Source of the DNA: Rhopalosiphum padi
Taxonomy: Eukaryota; Arthropoda; Insecta; Hemiptera; Aphididae
Direction of reading: 5' to 3'
DNA length: 64,000 bases
Assembly (NCBI RefSeq): GCF_020882245.1
Contig: NC_083597.1
Span: forward strand, 3,630,581-3,694,580
Each line of letters opens with the position of its first letter. Position 1 is the stretch's first letter. Of the stretch, positions 36,870 to 51,378 are shown in pieces. The translations under genes and the position numbers were made by a program. The notes below the pieces were generated by a model. That model was not told where the DNA came from. It worked only from the letters and a program-made list of their open reading frames with translations, and did no database searches.

Positions 36870-38990
36870 CGTTTCTGCAATTTATTATTTTTCAATGATT
36901 TTGTAGATTGAAGTTTTCAATTAACACTCATCAGTCAACCATTCTTTGTACATATACCTATTTGTATTTGTATATTTTAAATTATTTTATTCATGTTAAA
37001 TCATACTATAAAGTTTTTATACTATAACAACACTGTTCACACAAACAAAGTCCAAAGTTTCTATGTATTTATTTGTTGTATAACCAGGAAACGGATTTAT
37101 ATGAAAAATGCATTTTTTTTTCTGAATGTTGCAATGTTTTCGAAAAAAATATTGCTTTCCAAGCACAAAACACATTTCATACATCAAGTAATTAAAAAAT
37201 GTAATTTCTATTTTGCATTTTCTGACATTTTTACGGGAATCGATAAAATTCGATAAAAATTAACACCACTTGATTATACAGTGCTATTTTGAAACACAAG
37301 GTAAAAATATAACCATTGATTATTAATACTAAATAGTATTTATAATCGATGGTATAATGCGTGAATGTATCAATATTTAAATTGTATATTAATTTTTTGG
37401 AAATAATTTAGAGTAAAAACAAGATATGAGAACTAGAAGATGATGAAAATGATACAATTAATTAATACCTAAGAATAAAAATTTATATAATTAAAAAACA
37501 TTTTTTAATGTTAAAAATAATTTTAAGAGCATTTAAAAAAAAAATTCTGTTATGAGTGCATTATATCGTATTTTTAAGGCATTTTTCTTGTTTTTTAAAG
37601 TATTTAAATCCGTTTCCTAGTTAATAAATTAAATTTTTTTTTATCGATTGTTATAGCTTATAATGCAAGTTAATACGTTTTTTACTGTTATAAAATCCTA
37701 CCCTTGTCATTCCTCGTAGCTTATTATAGCTTACTATATGATTTACTATAAACTTTAATACTTTAATTGAATCATCAATAGTATATAAACTATTAAGTTA
37801 CAAATATTGTAATAGTACTATTAGTAGTTTAAGACGTATTGTTTAACCTCTAGCATAGGTGTATAATGTTTATTAATGATTTTACTAGGAGAGAGTCGAT
37901 ATCATTAAACTTAAAATGTCAACTTGCATTGATCATATGACAGGTGCCCAGTAAGATATGTATATCCACTATATCAATTTAAAAATAATTTGTATTATTA
38001 GATCTTGAGAAAATTTGTTCTAGACTTTTAAAACATTTATGGATAACATTTTCAATTCCCGTTAACGAGTAGATAACAATAAGACATAATCATATCAAAA
38101 TAATTAAAATCGTACAATTGATTAAATTCAGTAGGTATTATTAAATTAATATTAATTTAATATTTTAATATTTTTTAACGTTTGGCAATATTATTATATC
38201 CAAGTATTTGCTATCTAGTGAAATCGAACGATATTATTACCTGGAGACGAAAATTGTTTCCGAATATTTAAATTCGATAAATCATTACAATTAAAGTAAC
38301 ACAAGTTTTTTAGGAAGGTTTCAAAGAAATAATAATTGTGTATTTATATTAGTATCTATATTACACACATATCTGGCTAATTTTGGTAAAACATTACTAT
38401 AATATAATTTATTGTATATAGTACTCGAAGAAAAATGCCATCGCAGGGCTTATAAACTGTACCTATAGATTTTTGAATAATTATTTTAATGCCTACTACT
38501 TTATAGTGTCATATAGAATATTTTTTTTTTTTTATCAACCCCGTTTAGAATAGCAATCAAATTTATTTTGTCAGTGTAGTATTCAATACTTGTAAATAGT
38601 TTTTTTTTCAACGAATGTTCTTTTGGAACAAATTTAATATTCCCATTTTATTTTTATTAGGAGGGTGGTATCCAATGAAGGTCCTTTTCCCATAAATACA
38701 CTAGAGAGTATAAACCATTCACAAGATTATATAGTAGGGGGGCTATTTCCTAGCATCATAATAATATAATGATTACTAATCGAGCATGATGGTTGTCATT
38801 AGTTTTCGATTGAACGTTTCTATTCATATTATAGCGTTACATGGTTTCCTGCCTTCTTGGTTTCGATGCTTTCTTATCAGTACAATACTAGTCTGTACAA
38901 CGACCGTGGAAGCCGCGAATGACATTATAATATAATAATATTATTCTAGATTGTAATCGCCACAACAGAGAGTGGCTTTGAAATCCGAAT
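36870..38990. other. AT-rich DNA upstream of the PPxY gene
   Basis: No gene recognised. If the TATA-type promoter at 39034-39042 drives the minus-strand gene, this would be its first intron. The plus-strand frame at 36993-37256 has no domain and is likely chance. Confidence 0.4.
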
Positions 38991-39033
38991 CACGTGTGTG
39001 GTTTGTTTGTAAAATGTACGATCGTGTCCTTGA

Positions 39034-39042
39034 CTTTTTATA
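39034..39042 (-). promoter_or_regulatory. TATA-box candidate in a CpG-rich patch
   Basis: On the minus strand TATAAAAAG lies just downstream of a GC-rich block (cgcgcattgcgcag, close to but not a perfect NRF-1 site). A start near 39010 would transcribe leftward toward the PPxY gene. Position and composition are seen; use is inferred. Confidence 0.35.
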
Positions 39043-39194
39043 CCGCGCGGACGCGCATTGCGCAGTCACGATTCGCGAGGAACAACAACAAAATAATAAA
39101 CAATAGGTATCTACAACTAATAATAAAAATAAAAATAAATCGCAATGATATTATAATAAATAATAAACCTCAAATTTCCATTGACATTACCATC

Positions 39195-39308
39195 ATGCCT
39201 TATTTTAAGATGATGACCTCGCGGACTGGCACCTTCACGTTACTTCTTCTAACAGAATACTTATTTAAAAATTCTTCTGGTGGTCGAATGGATCGCATCA
39301 TATACCTT
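39195..39308 (+). CDS. Orphan first-exon candidate (38 codons)
   Basis: From ATG 39195 a frame reads MPYFKMMTSRTGTFTLLLLT and ends at a consensus donor (ACCTT|GTGAGT, GT at 39309) in phase 0. It lies about 150 bp from the CpG-rich patch with the TATA candidate, so it could be the rightward partner of a bidirectional promoter. The hydrophobic TFTLLLLT segment is short for a signal peptide. No downstream exon was found and no family is recognised. Confidence 0.25.
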
Positions 39309-39309
39309 G

Positions 39310-42300
39310 TGAGTTTATGGTTTATAGTTTATACCATACAGTAATTCAATATAATAAAGCCAGTAGCCACAGTGACATATTATATCATCAGTAACGAGTA
39401 ACGACATTAATACACTAACGACGACGTAATGCATTATTCACTACATTATCATTTATGATTTATCATACAAAATATGCATGTACAGTCAACGTAAACGTAA
39501 AATATAACTCAAAATTTTACAATCAAACCATTTTGGTTTCTAGATTTTGTCACTTTTCAGTAATTTATCAAAAGTTATGAATACAATTTTGATTGTAAAC
39601 TCTAAACATATTTTTACAGTAGTTAAACGTAATTAACTTTTAGATATCTAATTTCCAATAGTAATATATATATAATATATTTTTTGATTATTTAATTATA
39701 AATTGTACACACATTTCTTTTAACAAACTATTGATAAGACTTTAGAACGAAAAATATTTTATATGTTTTTATACGTCATTGCAGTTATACTGGTGTAAAT
39801 ATAATATTAAATTATTTATATTAGTATATAATTATAATTATGGAATTCAATATTTGTAATCGCATATTGTTGATACTGTAAAGAAATTTTAATGTTTTTA
39901 ATAGTAATGATTTATATGATGGTATAATTAATTTTTAATGGTAAATTACAAATATTTATTGATTTGTGTTTAGTAAATTTAGTTTTAATATTAAAAGTGG
40001 AATTAGTATTATAATTTTATCAGATTTTTTTTAAATACGCATCTAAATGAAAAAAATACGAATTATACGTATATACTCGTATAACTCGACTATTGCATGT
40101 CATATTTTAGTAATGAAAAATAAATAATGAATCAAAAAGTTATCAATTTAAAATGAACAATAATTATAAATAAAAAAGTATACTCATAGTTTTATCCTAA
40201 TATTAAGTTAGTACACTTAAATAAATAGTTTTAGTCATTTTGAATTATAATTAAGCATATATAATTATTATATAGTTACATACATTTGGGAAATCTTATA
40301 TAAGTTTTTATCAACAAATAATGGTTAACCAATCTTATAATTCTGAACTTGTCATACATTTTTTTTAATGAAAAATCTAGTTTACAGTATTGAAAGAGAT
40401 TAAATCAATCTTATACTCGTACAGCAATACAATATAATAAAAGTACAAAAATAATAAAATAAAATAATTTTTGATCAATTGTGCTTCTACTCGTCACCAT
40501 ATTATTAACTGATAGTATCGTGAATCATTGTATAATAATGTGGCCGATGCTGTTGATTAATTGAAACAATATCTATTTTTGCAGTTCTTTAATTAATGTA
40601 GAGTATACTACATCCGATATTCGAACAAATAATAAACGAGAAGGCAAAATGTCCACAGAAAATAAAAATTTGAAACATAATATATGTGTGATAACTGATA
40701 ATCATAAATGGATACTTACTATTCAAACTAGGCACATGAAGAAAAACATTTGATTGTGTGTTTATCATATTATTAAAATAAATTATTGAGTATTTTATTG
40801 ACATTTATAATTTAAAACGAATTCAATGATATTGTGCACAACCACGGTTCGGTTTTTGTCACTATTAGTATATTATTATGAATACTTTTAATGAAATTAT
40901 TCAATTAAACTGATCTCTGCATACAATATTCTGACGTCTACTTGAAGAGCATATAACATAAACTGCGCATAGAAACGTCCATGAGTCACTAAAGCCGGCA
41001 ATTTAATATTTTAGCGTACAACCTTAGTAGTCGTTCCTATATTGTGAGCCACTATAATAGTGTTTATTGTTTTTCCCCCGATGCTGACGAATTGTATACG
41101 CAGTGTAGCCTCTATTGATTTCTTAACCGTATATAGATTCTCGGCGATTTTGCTCATACACTTTTCATGTAGGATACATCAATCACATATATTTTCATAT
41201 TAAAAGTATATTGAATCAGTCACTAGGTTTGTATAACATAAAAAATAATTTGTGTACATTGTGAAAACAATTTGTATTTTAAATTTTAAATTTTTCAAGG
41301 AGGGGAGATGGAATTTTATTAAATAGTACATAGTAAAGATTAAAAATATTTTTTAATTGTATTATAATTATTAAGATGTAAAATTATATCATAATATATA
41401 AAGTTAATTCAAGGGGAAACATCAAACCTTCATACTTGTAATTCAACCTCATCCTCCTGCGTAAATACATAATTGTTCATTGCAGTTCAAACATTTCAAT
41501 AAAATTTTGTCATTTAATATTTGTATGTTATTATTATCTACACATACACATACAAATATTCGACACTCATCATATTTTAAACATGATACCTATTATATGG
41601 TATATAAAATACCTTTTAATTAAATTTTGTTTATGTAGAAATTACAGGTTATAGCTAATTAAATTATAAGAATTATTGTAATATATAACCATATTTGTAA
41701 TACACTTTTACCCAAAAGTGTATGTATAAAAAAAAATATTTTTATAGTTTCAGAATATATTTTAGAATAATATTGAATTTCATATATTTATTTTATAAAT
41801 ATTTAAACTAACAGAGATAAATTAACATTTCGAACTAGTAATATATTTATAACTTTTAAGTATATGCATGTTGATGTTTCAGGGAAAAACTTCATACTAT
41901 AGTAATAAAATAAGTTCCATAATTTTTTTTTTTATGTAGAAGTAATTTTTTACTTAAATGGTGTACGTATTGTACTTATGGTCATACAAATTTATCACTT
42001 TTATTATACTTAGATATAGATATAGTACATAGTTAAACATTCCGTATTTTCGTCTGACATTTATCAAAACGAAAGATTGTGATACCTAATTAAATTTTTT
42101 ATTCATTTATCGGTTATTTGGTTTTGTCGTGTTTATTTTACTGATATAAATCCTCTTGACCTCTTAAGTAATGTACCTACGCATTACTTTTAATTCAAGA
42201 TTAAAACTTCTCTTATTTTAATTATTGTTACTTTTAATCAAATAGTGGATTTTATATATTCCTAGTTTGAACGTTTAACTAATTAAAAGTATTACAATAA

Positions 42301-45300
42301 TGTTTTTAAATTACTATCAAAATCTGAGTTTTAGCATAGTGATTTATGGTTTAATAAATTCTAAAACGGTTCAAATCCTTTATAAGATTGTTAGAGACTT
42401 TAATATCCTCGTGTAGGCATGCTATATAATTTTACTTTAATAAATACATTTTTATTTGAGCATTGCTCGATTTTTAGTATCCATTACAATAACATTTATG
42501 TTGATTAATGGTTTAAAAAACTGATTTAAATGTTTTTAAACTATAGATGAGCTATATGTTTAAATATGTTTGTTTAATTGATTCGAATGGTTAATGAATA
42601 TTGTTAGTGTATGAAAATTATTTAATTGCAATATTATAAAATTTAGATTGCGTTTAAAATAAGGGAGCTAATAATTGTTATCCAATAAATTTATTTCTAC
42701 GAATATTTAATCTAAGCATAATAAATTGATGATGGATATGAAAATTAATAATTCATTTTATAATATTATATGTATACGACATTGAAAGAGAATTTGGTGT
42801 TACTTTGGTTTACCATAACTAAAAATTTACTACTTGTTTTCATTAGATAAAAATTACACCTGAGATCGTATTGCAATTTCATCTTATGTGTATATTATTT
42901 TCTACATTTTGACCTAGTTAAAGAAGTATATTAGTATATTTATCCTATAAAAACATATGAAAGTACGTCAAAACAATTTTTACATTCCACTGCACGTTTT
43001 CCTCAATAGATTTCATTCCAAATCATAGGCTATAAAATATATTATATTATATAATATAGGCAATTATGTGATTTTTTTTTATTTTAAGCTTATCAATGAA
43101 AATTTCTGAAATAATTGAGGAATTAAAAGATTTATACATTATGAATAAAAATTAATCAATTTGCAACATTCTTAGATGTATAGATTTATTCAATTTTATC
43201 AAAATTAATATATTATCATAAGAATACTTAGCATTTAGCAATATAATATTATAATAACTAATTACATATTAAATTAATATTTATTGCGTACATATGATAT
43301 TTGATGGTCGCCTTCAACAATAATGTCAAATATAACATATTTTCTAAATAGTGATAAACCAAAGAAATAATAGTTTAACTCGATAGTGGTATAAATTATA
43401 AAATTGGTGTTACGGTGTACTTGTCACATAATATATTTATACAATCCCTATAGTAAATGATTAAACTCTCGTGTATGGATGATAATAGTGAATTTTGTTT
43501 ATTTTGTACAAATTAAATATATTCTGACTATGACAGTCAACTGCATACCTAGGAATTTTCATTGGGATAGGATGTTATAAGTAATCATATATTTTAGCGA
43601 ATTATGGAAGCAAATCCAAAGATACAAATAGCGGGGCTTTGTATGGGTTAGATTGTTAATATAGTATTTAATAACCATAAACTAAGATATAAGTTATAAT
43701 ACTTATAAGTAGGTTTGCCAGATTTTGAAATTGCCAATCCGGGACATCATAATCTTTTTTTTTTAGATAAACCTGTAACATTTTAGACTAAGTCATTTAG
43801 ATAACATATAATGCGATAATCATATAATTATTTTATGCTTTATAATTAAATAATACAATATTAACAAACTTAATGATCGGCTGGGACACCGGGGAATTTA
43901 TTGAGATAAAAACGCACTTGACACTTAAAAAAGATTTTTAAAAAAATGCATACTAATAATTATAATAAAAAAGACATAAAATATATTTTTATATAATGGA
44001 AATGTCGTGATTACATGTATATTATGTATATTATTTAATGAAAACTTTTACTATATATAGTGTACAGACGTGCTACAAAAATAAAAATAGATATTCTGTC
44101 ATAAATAGACTCGTAGATACATATAGTGTTAAATATTTAATATTTATATGTACCTAACTAATTACAACTAATTATTATATTACATAGTGTATAAAATACT
44201 GAATATACAATATATATATATATACATACAATTATATTATTATAGTCTGTAATTTTAAATTTATTATAAATGAACAGCGAGTTATAATATATTTTAAGAT
44301 TAACTTTTAAATGATATTTTTATTTTTATTTGAATAATATAGATACAGTTAACGGTATATTTGACTGGCATTTTTAAAAATAAAAAATATGATTTTGTTA
44401 AATGATGTAGTCAATGTAGATCAAGTGATAATAATAAATTATATTTATAATTTATATGTGTATATATATGGGCAATAATAACAATTAAATACTTTTATTA
44501 AAATTAATGACTTTTATAATTTGTAAGTTGTAATTCATTCAAATAAAAATAATTGTAATATTTTATCGGTATGTTAAGCATGAAATGCAAATAGATAAAA
44601 TAAACATCTAAGAATTTGTTCTAGTCTTATGTTTATTGTGTTAGTAAAAAATCAAATCAAATTTTAATAAAAAATATTAAATATATTTTAATATACCTAT
44701 TATTATTATTTATTATTATAATTTTAATTTTGTTTATTTTCGTAGTTAAAACATAAAATAGATAATCTCGATAAGTCATAACATTTGTATAATGGTATCG
44801 ATTATTATTTAAAATGTTATAATATTGTATTATAATATCAACATATTTATTGCCAATATTGGCCCCTTAATAGGTAGCTAGGTAGAACAGTAGTTAAATA
44901 TATTGTACGTGATAAAAATTATGATAACGAGAAGTGGACAGGATTTTTGATTGGAAGGGAGAGGCACTCATATCACGTATATATATACTTAGTTCACAAG
45001 AAAAATATGTCACATATGTTAATATTTTGTTTAGTAACTTGTAAGGAAATTCTTTACTAAGCTAAAATATGTTTGTATGGTAGTTTTTTTGTGACGTACG
45101 TAGTAAAAATCATTAAGTCTAAAATTAACAGGTATATAGAGAACTATAGTGTCAAGAATTAACGTGGTTTATCATCCTTCTCTTAAGGTAAAATAATATT
45201 TTTTTATTAAAAATATATAATGTTTACAATCATTTAGTTCTATATTATAAAAATAGAAATTTAGTTGAAAAAGAAATAAAACATAGTCACGTTATAGAAT

Positions 45301-47700
45301 CTTGCAGTGACACTACTTTAACTTTTAAAACTTTTAAGGATATTGTAAACTTAGGGTTCAATTTAAAATGTATATAAGTATATTATATTTTAATCTGATT
45401 TAGCCACCGGGCTAAAAAATGAGCATTTCATATTTAATTTTAATATTTTTTTAATTTGATTAGTAAAAATATAGGCTAACATTTTCCAATCCGGAAAATA
45501 CCTATTTATTATATGACTATTAAATGTGCTATTTTCTACGTATATAATATAATAGCGAATTTACGTCTAACTAGTATAGACGCGTATTTCCTCACTTGAC
45601 ATGTATTTATATGAACTATAATTGTTAGATAAAATGTTATCTGATGGAATACCGAAATCTTAATAATATGATACTTCCATGTTTATCATTTTTAATGTGA
45701 TTTATTTTATTAGATATCCGAAAATCCAACATGAAACAAGCAGTATTTTATTATTTAGTTTGTATTTGTTGCTTATGTGCTATCTCAAACAGTATCTACT
45801 TATTAATAATTTAAATTTATAGATAGTAATGGGGGAAGTGGTGGTTCACACCACTCAAATAATTTCCAAGGCCTTATCCAAAAAAATATTTAATTACATC
45901 GTCGGGTAAGTTAAAATAGATTTTACTTATATAATTTGTATTGCTTGTAAAAATGGAACATCTGTTATTTATATTATCATTATGTGTAATTTATAAATTT
46001 AATTATATTTTGGTCTATTGTTGGATTTAATATTTTATTTTTTGGTCGTCTGTTTTTTTTGAAACCTAACCGTTTAAAATTTCGAATACATTTGAGTATG
46101 ATATACATATTAATATATATTTATAAAATGTTAATTATAGTGTCTGAGCCGCAAACTTGGATCGTTTTATTTGAAAAAAAAAATGTTTATAAATTGTCCG
46201 TTTTCCTAATAATTATAGTTTATTGAAGTTTAAAACCCATCATTTACATGTAGCATTTTTTTAATTGAAATAAATTCATAATGGAAAATAATTGTTTGAT
46301 ATGTTGAAATTTAAACAAAACCAAAGTGATAATTTGTCTACTTTAAGTATAAGTGTTTTAAATTCGCAATATTAGCATGTTTCTAAAACTACTAGCATAT
46401 ATTGGACAATATATATTTTTTTTTTAAGATTGTGTATTTCTGAGTAATATGGTTAAATATATATAATATTAAACTGTTTTTCATTAAAAAACCTTGCTAT
46501 AAAGTATGTAATTAAATGTTATGTTTTGTTATGTACGAATTAAAAAAATCTGCTCAATAACATTTTTTGAATTTTGCCCTTGCATAAATAATTTGTTTAA
46601 TTATTTTGAACTTTAATTTATTTGACGTCTTTTGTATTATTTTCTAATTAGACAAAATATTTACTTACTATTTATATTATTTATAATACAAGACACAAAA
46701 ACACGAACAATATTATTAGAGGATGATTATGTGAATTTCTACAATGCTCTTCAATGATGTTTGTAATAGGAGAAGTATCGTTTAATTGATATAAGTCAGT
46801 TTTCAACAGCCAAGTTGGTGATTATTTCTAATAAATAATACATTTTAAAATGTACATATTATGGGCAATCCATTGCGATAAAGGTAATTAAGTCGTAAAT
46901 CAATAACGTTTTGTAATAATAAGAATATAATTTTTATTTTATTTATTTAAAATTCAAAAATAAATAAAATAAAATATATGTTGACCTTTTTAGAACGTAT
47001 AATAGTAATGGTTATGCAATGTAGTTACATATTCTTAATGTAATAAATATATATTTTTATTGTATAAATTTATACAAATTCAAGCTCTACATAATCGCGA
47101 TATTCAATTACATCGATACCCACAAGTTCACTATAATCACTATAAAATAATCACTATGCGAATTTCAAAAATGACGTATAATAAAAACGATTATATAAGT
47201 ATGAAAATATGTAAATGTTATTTTATACAGATCGGTGTATTATGACATGTTGTAATGATTTGACCATTGTACTTTGTATTATTATTTTCATTATTATTAG
47301 TGGAGCTGGCAATACATTTTTATAGGTTTTTTTTTTAAATATATACATAAACTTATGAAAATTTGCCATCTCTAAATGCTCGTTATATGACACAAGTTTG
47401 TTACCACAATTTTGAAAAACGTTTGCACTTGTTATAATATGAGGCGTATGTAAATGAGACGGAATAACGTCACTTGGTTGTGCTCGATAGAAAAAAATAC
47501 TTACTTACTTACTTACTTAAAGAAATATAAAAACGATTAAATGGCGACGTGTATAAATTATATTAATGGCGTTAAATATTATTATTAGTTACTATAAGGT
47601 AAAACGCGTTTTAATCGCGGTGCATTATTTATCGGTGGTGTGGTGTTAGTTCTCTTATATAGTTATATATAAAGATTACCTGGCTATATATTCATGTAAT
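39310..47700. other. Gene desert, AT-rich
   Basis: No supported coding exon, RNA gene or complete transposon in 8.4 kb. Minor items: an (ACTT)n tract at about 47500-47519 and a fragmentary repeat at about 43715-43900 (gccagattttgaaattgcc..). A slightly GC-richer patch at 40.8-41.1 kb has no coding frame. Confidence 0.5.
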
Positions 47701-49311
47701 ATTATAATGTAATATTAACTAATGACGAGTAATTGATAACGTAGTCGAGTGTCAAGAGGAGAACGGATTAGTTTAACTACATCGCAGTAATACATGGAAC
47801 GTGCCAGTTTTTGTTCGCGCGAAAAGGGAAGAATTTTTGCTCGAGAGAAAGTGAGATAAGACGCTGTGACTGCACACGAAGTCGATCAAACGGCCGTGAA
47901 AATCTCAACGTGTCGCTCAGGAAATTACGAATTTTATGCGAAATCAATGTAGTGTTCGGATAAAAAACTGATCGCTAATAACTGTGATATAGTAAATTAT
48001 TTGAATCATTATATGAAGCTTCAAGAAATATCAGAGAGCTGTTTTCTATCAATACAATTGTACTTATAAATACACACACGATACACACCAGTGACGTAGC
48101 CACTGAGCGGGGGAATCAAGGACTACAAATCCATTATTATCGAGAGATTTAAAAATATTTATATTTTATTAAAGTGCAAAATCAATTACGAAATCAGAAA
48201 CTATACCAATCGTTGCTATAGAAATTACCACGGTGAATTAACAAAATCCTACTGAAAAAAAATAGATAGTTGAAAAAAATTTAAAAATTTAGATTTTTGA
48301 TTAATTTGAGATATGACTTGCTTCAGCGGGAGAGGGAGGCGGACCCCGAGTCCACTCTTTCGGGGTACCAATGACACCCCCCCCAACCCACCACATACAC
48401 ACACACTCGGATGATTTTCGACACACTGTCCGCGTGTGTCTGTCTGTCTGGCGTTGCCTGCGTTGTTGCACACAGTGGCCTGCGCGGCGGCGTTTCGTTG
48501 TGATCGACCCGATAAAACGAGCATAGTGCGAGTGTACGACCGTGTATTTACGTTGCATGTTATTCGGCGGCAGCGCCACGCGATAATACCACCAAACTCC
48601 GCGATTTCGTATCGTGCGTGTGCATGTGCGTGTGCGTGTGCGTGTTTGTGTGCGCGCGCCGAACACTAGCTGCGAGGTAACGGCATCCCTTATGTCGAAA
48701 AACAGGAGGATATTTCATCAGCAATATTTTTACCACGCACTGTTTTTTAAACATTCCTACATCCCTCCCCGTGCCGTGCCGCCGCCGTCGCGCAGACACA
48801 CCGCATACCTATCCCGGTGTACATTTCTTTCACAAAAACGAACAATAATAATCCACGCCGTTTCCGGTGCGTCGTGTCGTGCGTGTAGAGTGGTATTTTA
48901 TTGTACAACATAATAATAATGTATAATACAGCATTATAATATATAGTGCACGTCGTATAACATGGCCGAGGACACCCGTTAAAACCGCACTCAGCGGCGC
49001 TGCAGCGGCAGCACATACTACGCGCGCGTAAGACGGCCACCCGGTTTCTTCCCCTCTCCGCGGGTCACATTATTCCCCCGCACACCCTGACGACGACCCC
49101 TCCACCGTCGTCGGTCGTCGGTCGTAGGACGACAACGGCGCGCACAGGTAAAACGCCCCCGGAAAAACGAATTCGGACAAGTGGGGAGGGGAGCCCTCCC
49201 CGCCTAAGGCCCAATTGCGCCGTGCATGTCCCGTCTGCAGTGATCGGTGCAACGGTTGCGGCGCAGATCCGGTCCATCGGCGCGTATATTCGAAATAAAA
49301 ACCATCAACAA

Positions 49312-49318
49312 CATCATC

Positions 49319-49352
<34 letters not shown>

Positions 49353-49376
49353 CAACAGCAGCAGCAGCAGCAGCCG
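49312..49376. repeat. (CAA)n and (CAG)n trinucleotide repeats
   Basis: A long CAA run is followed directly by six or so CAG units. Translated frames over it give poly-Asn, poly-Ala or poly-Val, which is why several spurious ORFs appear here. More CAG units lie at about 49483-49500. Confidence 0.9.
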
Positions 49377-49632
49377 TAAACAACAATAACGTCGGCGCAC
49401 CAGCGGCAGCAGCAGAAGCAAAAGAGCCAAAACACGCGGTGCGCGCGTACACAAAACGCCACGCCGCCGCCGTCTACGAGTAGCAGCAGCAGCAGCAGCA
49501 CCAGCAGGCCTGTCGGCTGTGCCACGCTATTATAACTTCGGTACGGCCGTCCACGTTTAGACGTTTAGTGTTGGAACTGCCCCGGTGAGCAAGCGAACGG
49601 CAAGGCGGCGGCGCGCTGCGACCCGCGCGCGC

Positions 49633-49688
49633 ACAAACACACACACACGCAAGCGCGCGATCGGCGCACGCACACACACACACACACA
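49633..49688. repeat. (CA)n dinucleotide repeats
   Basis: Two CA runs separated by a CpG-rich block (cgcaagcgcgcgatcggcg). Seen directly. Confidence 0.9.
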
Positions 49689-50030
49689 GCCACGATATAT
49701 ATTATTATATCAGTAGTGCTCTATCGCAAGTAGGTGGTAAACATTACACATTGTTTTGTTTTTACTATTTCAGTTTGTTTTTAATTTTTTTTTTTTTTTA
49801 TTTATTTCCGTTTAATGTATAATTATTCATAATTATTTATGTAATTTTATTTTATTTGTTACTGTTATCTTTTTATTATTATTAATATTATTTTTTTATT
49901 TAATTTGTAACGTCTTGCATTTATATAACACATAACACCATATAGGTACGTACCACGTCCGAAAATATATTATAATAGGTAATATAATAAAAATTATAAT
50001 CTTATCTTCACTATCAGTTATTTTTCATTA

Positions 50031-50118
50031 TAATATTATTATTATTATTATTATTATTCGCATGACCGTGTTTAATATTTTCATACCATACATATTATTA
50101 TTATTATTATTATTATTT
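50031..50118. repeat. Two (ATT)n microsatellites
   Basis: Two ATT runs, about 50031-50057 and 50094-50116, separated by about 36 bp of unique sequence. Seen directly. Confidence 0.9.
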
Positions 50119-50987
50119 TGCGCCCGCTCTGTCTCGTCGCAATCGACTCGGTCTGCAGCGTGTGCTTGTGCTTAGAACAATTATTCACGTTTATATAGGT
50201 GCGTTAAGTGCATAATACATCGTACGTGTGTGCATGATATGTAAAATTATGTCGATGACCGATGTAGTTTATTTTTTTTCTCTGCGTCTTGGTCTTATCT
50301 CCGTCGACGTAACCAAAAAAATAATAACAATGTCGTTGTCGCTTGTCGTCGAATAATAATAATATTATATTGATCCCGTCGCCGTGTCTCGCGCCGTGTC
50401 AGACTGTTTGGAGTACAATATGTACACAGCGAAAATATGTTTCGGCCGCGTATTGTTTTGGCGCCAATTTTTAATCAAAAACTCCGACGACGATAACGGC
50501 GCCGACACTTAATTTTTCTATCATAATCGATCCACCGTGTTCCGACGTTGCTATTCGACACTACAATTATATATATATATATATATACACACACACAACG
50601 CACGAGTATAATAATATTGTGGAACGCAATCATTAATTATTATTATTATTACATGGAATTTTGATAACTCATTCGATAACGAAGATTAATATTATTTTAT
50701 TCTCAATCTGCTCTCTGTCTCTGCTCTTCTCCGGTCCTTTCCCGGCTTCCGGTGCAGACTCTCCTCTGGATCGCGCCTCGTAGACACGCTGTCGACCAGT
50801 TTCTCGAAATTCCGACTGCGAAATCCTCCGCCGCAATGACATTGTTTGCTGCGACATCGAGACGGTGCGCGATATGCACTTATAATACACTAGGTACCTA
50901 TTATATTATTGCCGTGCCAGCCGGCCAAGTAAACATTAACTATGCATTGTATATAGTTGCATAATAGGTACCTATTATATCACGCAC

Positions 50988-51378
50988 TTAAGAGGACGTT
51001 ATACCTCATGACGCGTCAGACGGGTAATACGACTTGCTGCCCTTCTGACGTTAAACATTGAACATTTTACGTTCAGAACTATTCGTTTTACTCGTACTCT
51101 ATCGTTTTTGTGTAACATTAGAGGAAATTGCGACCTGTGATCAAATTTAAACGCGATAATATTACTATTCAGGGTTCCTCGTAGGTTATTGTCTAATGCT
51201 TAAAATTAAAAATAGTGAAAAGCCTAGGCGGGGCTCTGGTTAACATTCTTATTTTTATATTTGATAACAGGCAATGTTATCAAATTATAGAGTAAAAAAG
51301 AATCTGGACGTCAATTTTGATATGTTTTGCATTAGTAGGACAGAGACATTATGATATGCTACAATTACGTCCTCTTAA
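50988..51378. mobile_element. TTAA-flanked element related to the one at 19208
   Basis: Both borders are TTAA followed inward by GAGGACGT. The inner sequence is diverged from the 19.2-kb copy but keeps a gtctctgtcct block in the right arm like that copy's gtctctgtctta. The arms pair only over the tips, so this is an older or different subfamily. No coding frame. Confidence 0.65.

Larger units (their letters stand above)
47740..50520. promoter_or_regulatory. GC- and CpG-rich island, probable promoter/5' UTR region
   Basis: This is by far the GC-richest part of the window, with dense CpG, CA, CAA, CAG and TAT microsatellites between about 48.3 and 50.1 kb. Many overlapping frames occur on both strands but are low-complexity or mutually shadowing, with no domain. 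Donor-like sites on the plus strand include CCCCG|GTGAGC (GT 49583), ATAG|GTACGT (about 49945) and ATAG|GTGCGT (about 50199). In aphid DNA such islands usually mark the 5' end of a gene; the nearest plus-strand gene is the phosphoglycerate mutase 10 kb away, whose first coding exon begins with an acceptor and so needs an upstream exon. The link is inferred. Confidence 0.45.

Noticed and set aside
36380..36895. 171-residue minus-strand frame overlapping the PPxY gene exon
   Set aside because: It is a shifted reading of the GC-rich exon, rich in Arg and Gly with no hydrophobic pattern; the frame with two membrane-like segments, a good donor and a matching second exon is preferred.
43715..43900. 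Possible repeat fragment (gccagattttgaaattgccaatc region)
   Set aside because: Looks transposon-like but the ends and duplication are not identifiable.
48088..48125. cagtgacgtagccactgagcgggg resembling a hAT end
   Set aside because: No second terminal repeat or target duplication could be found nearby; at most a fragment.
48301..48669. Overlapping frames on both strands in the GC island
   Set aside because: Low-complexity (RTRTRT, HTHTHT, CACACA) products of dinucleotide repeats, without splice context.
49070..49525. 151-residue minus-strand frame rich in Val, Leu and Cys
   Set aside because: It is a translation of CAA/CAG microsatellites on the opposite strand; frames on both strands are equally open and none shows a domain.
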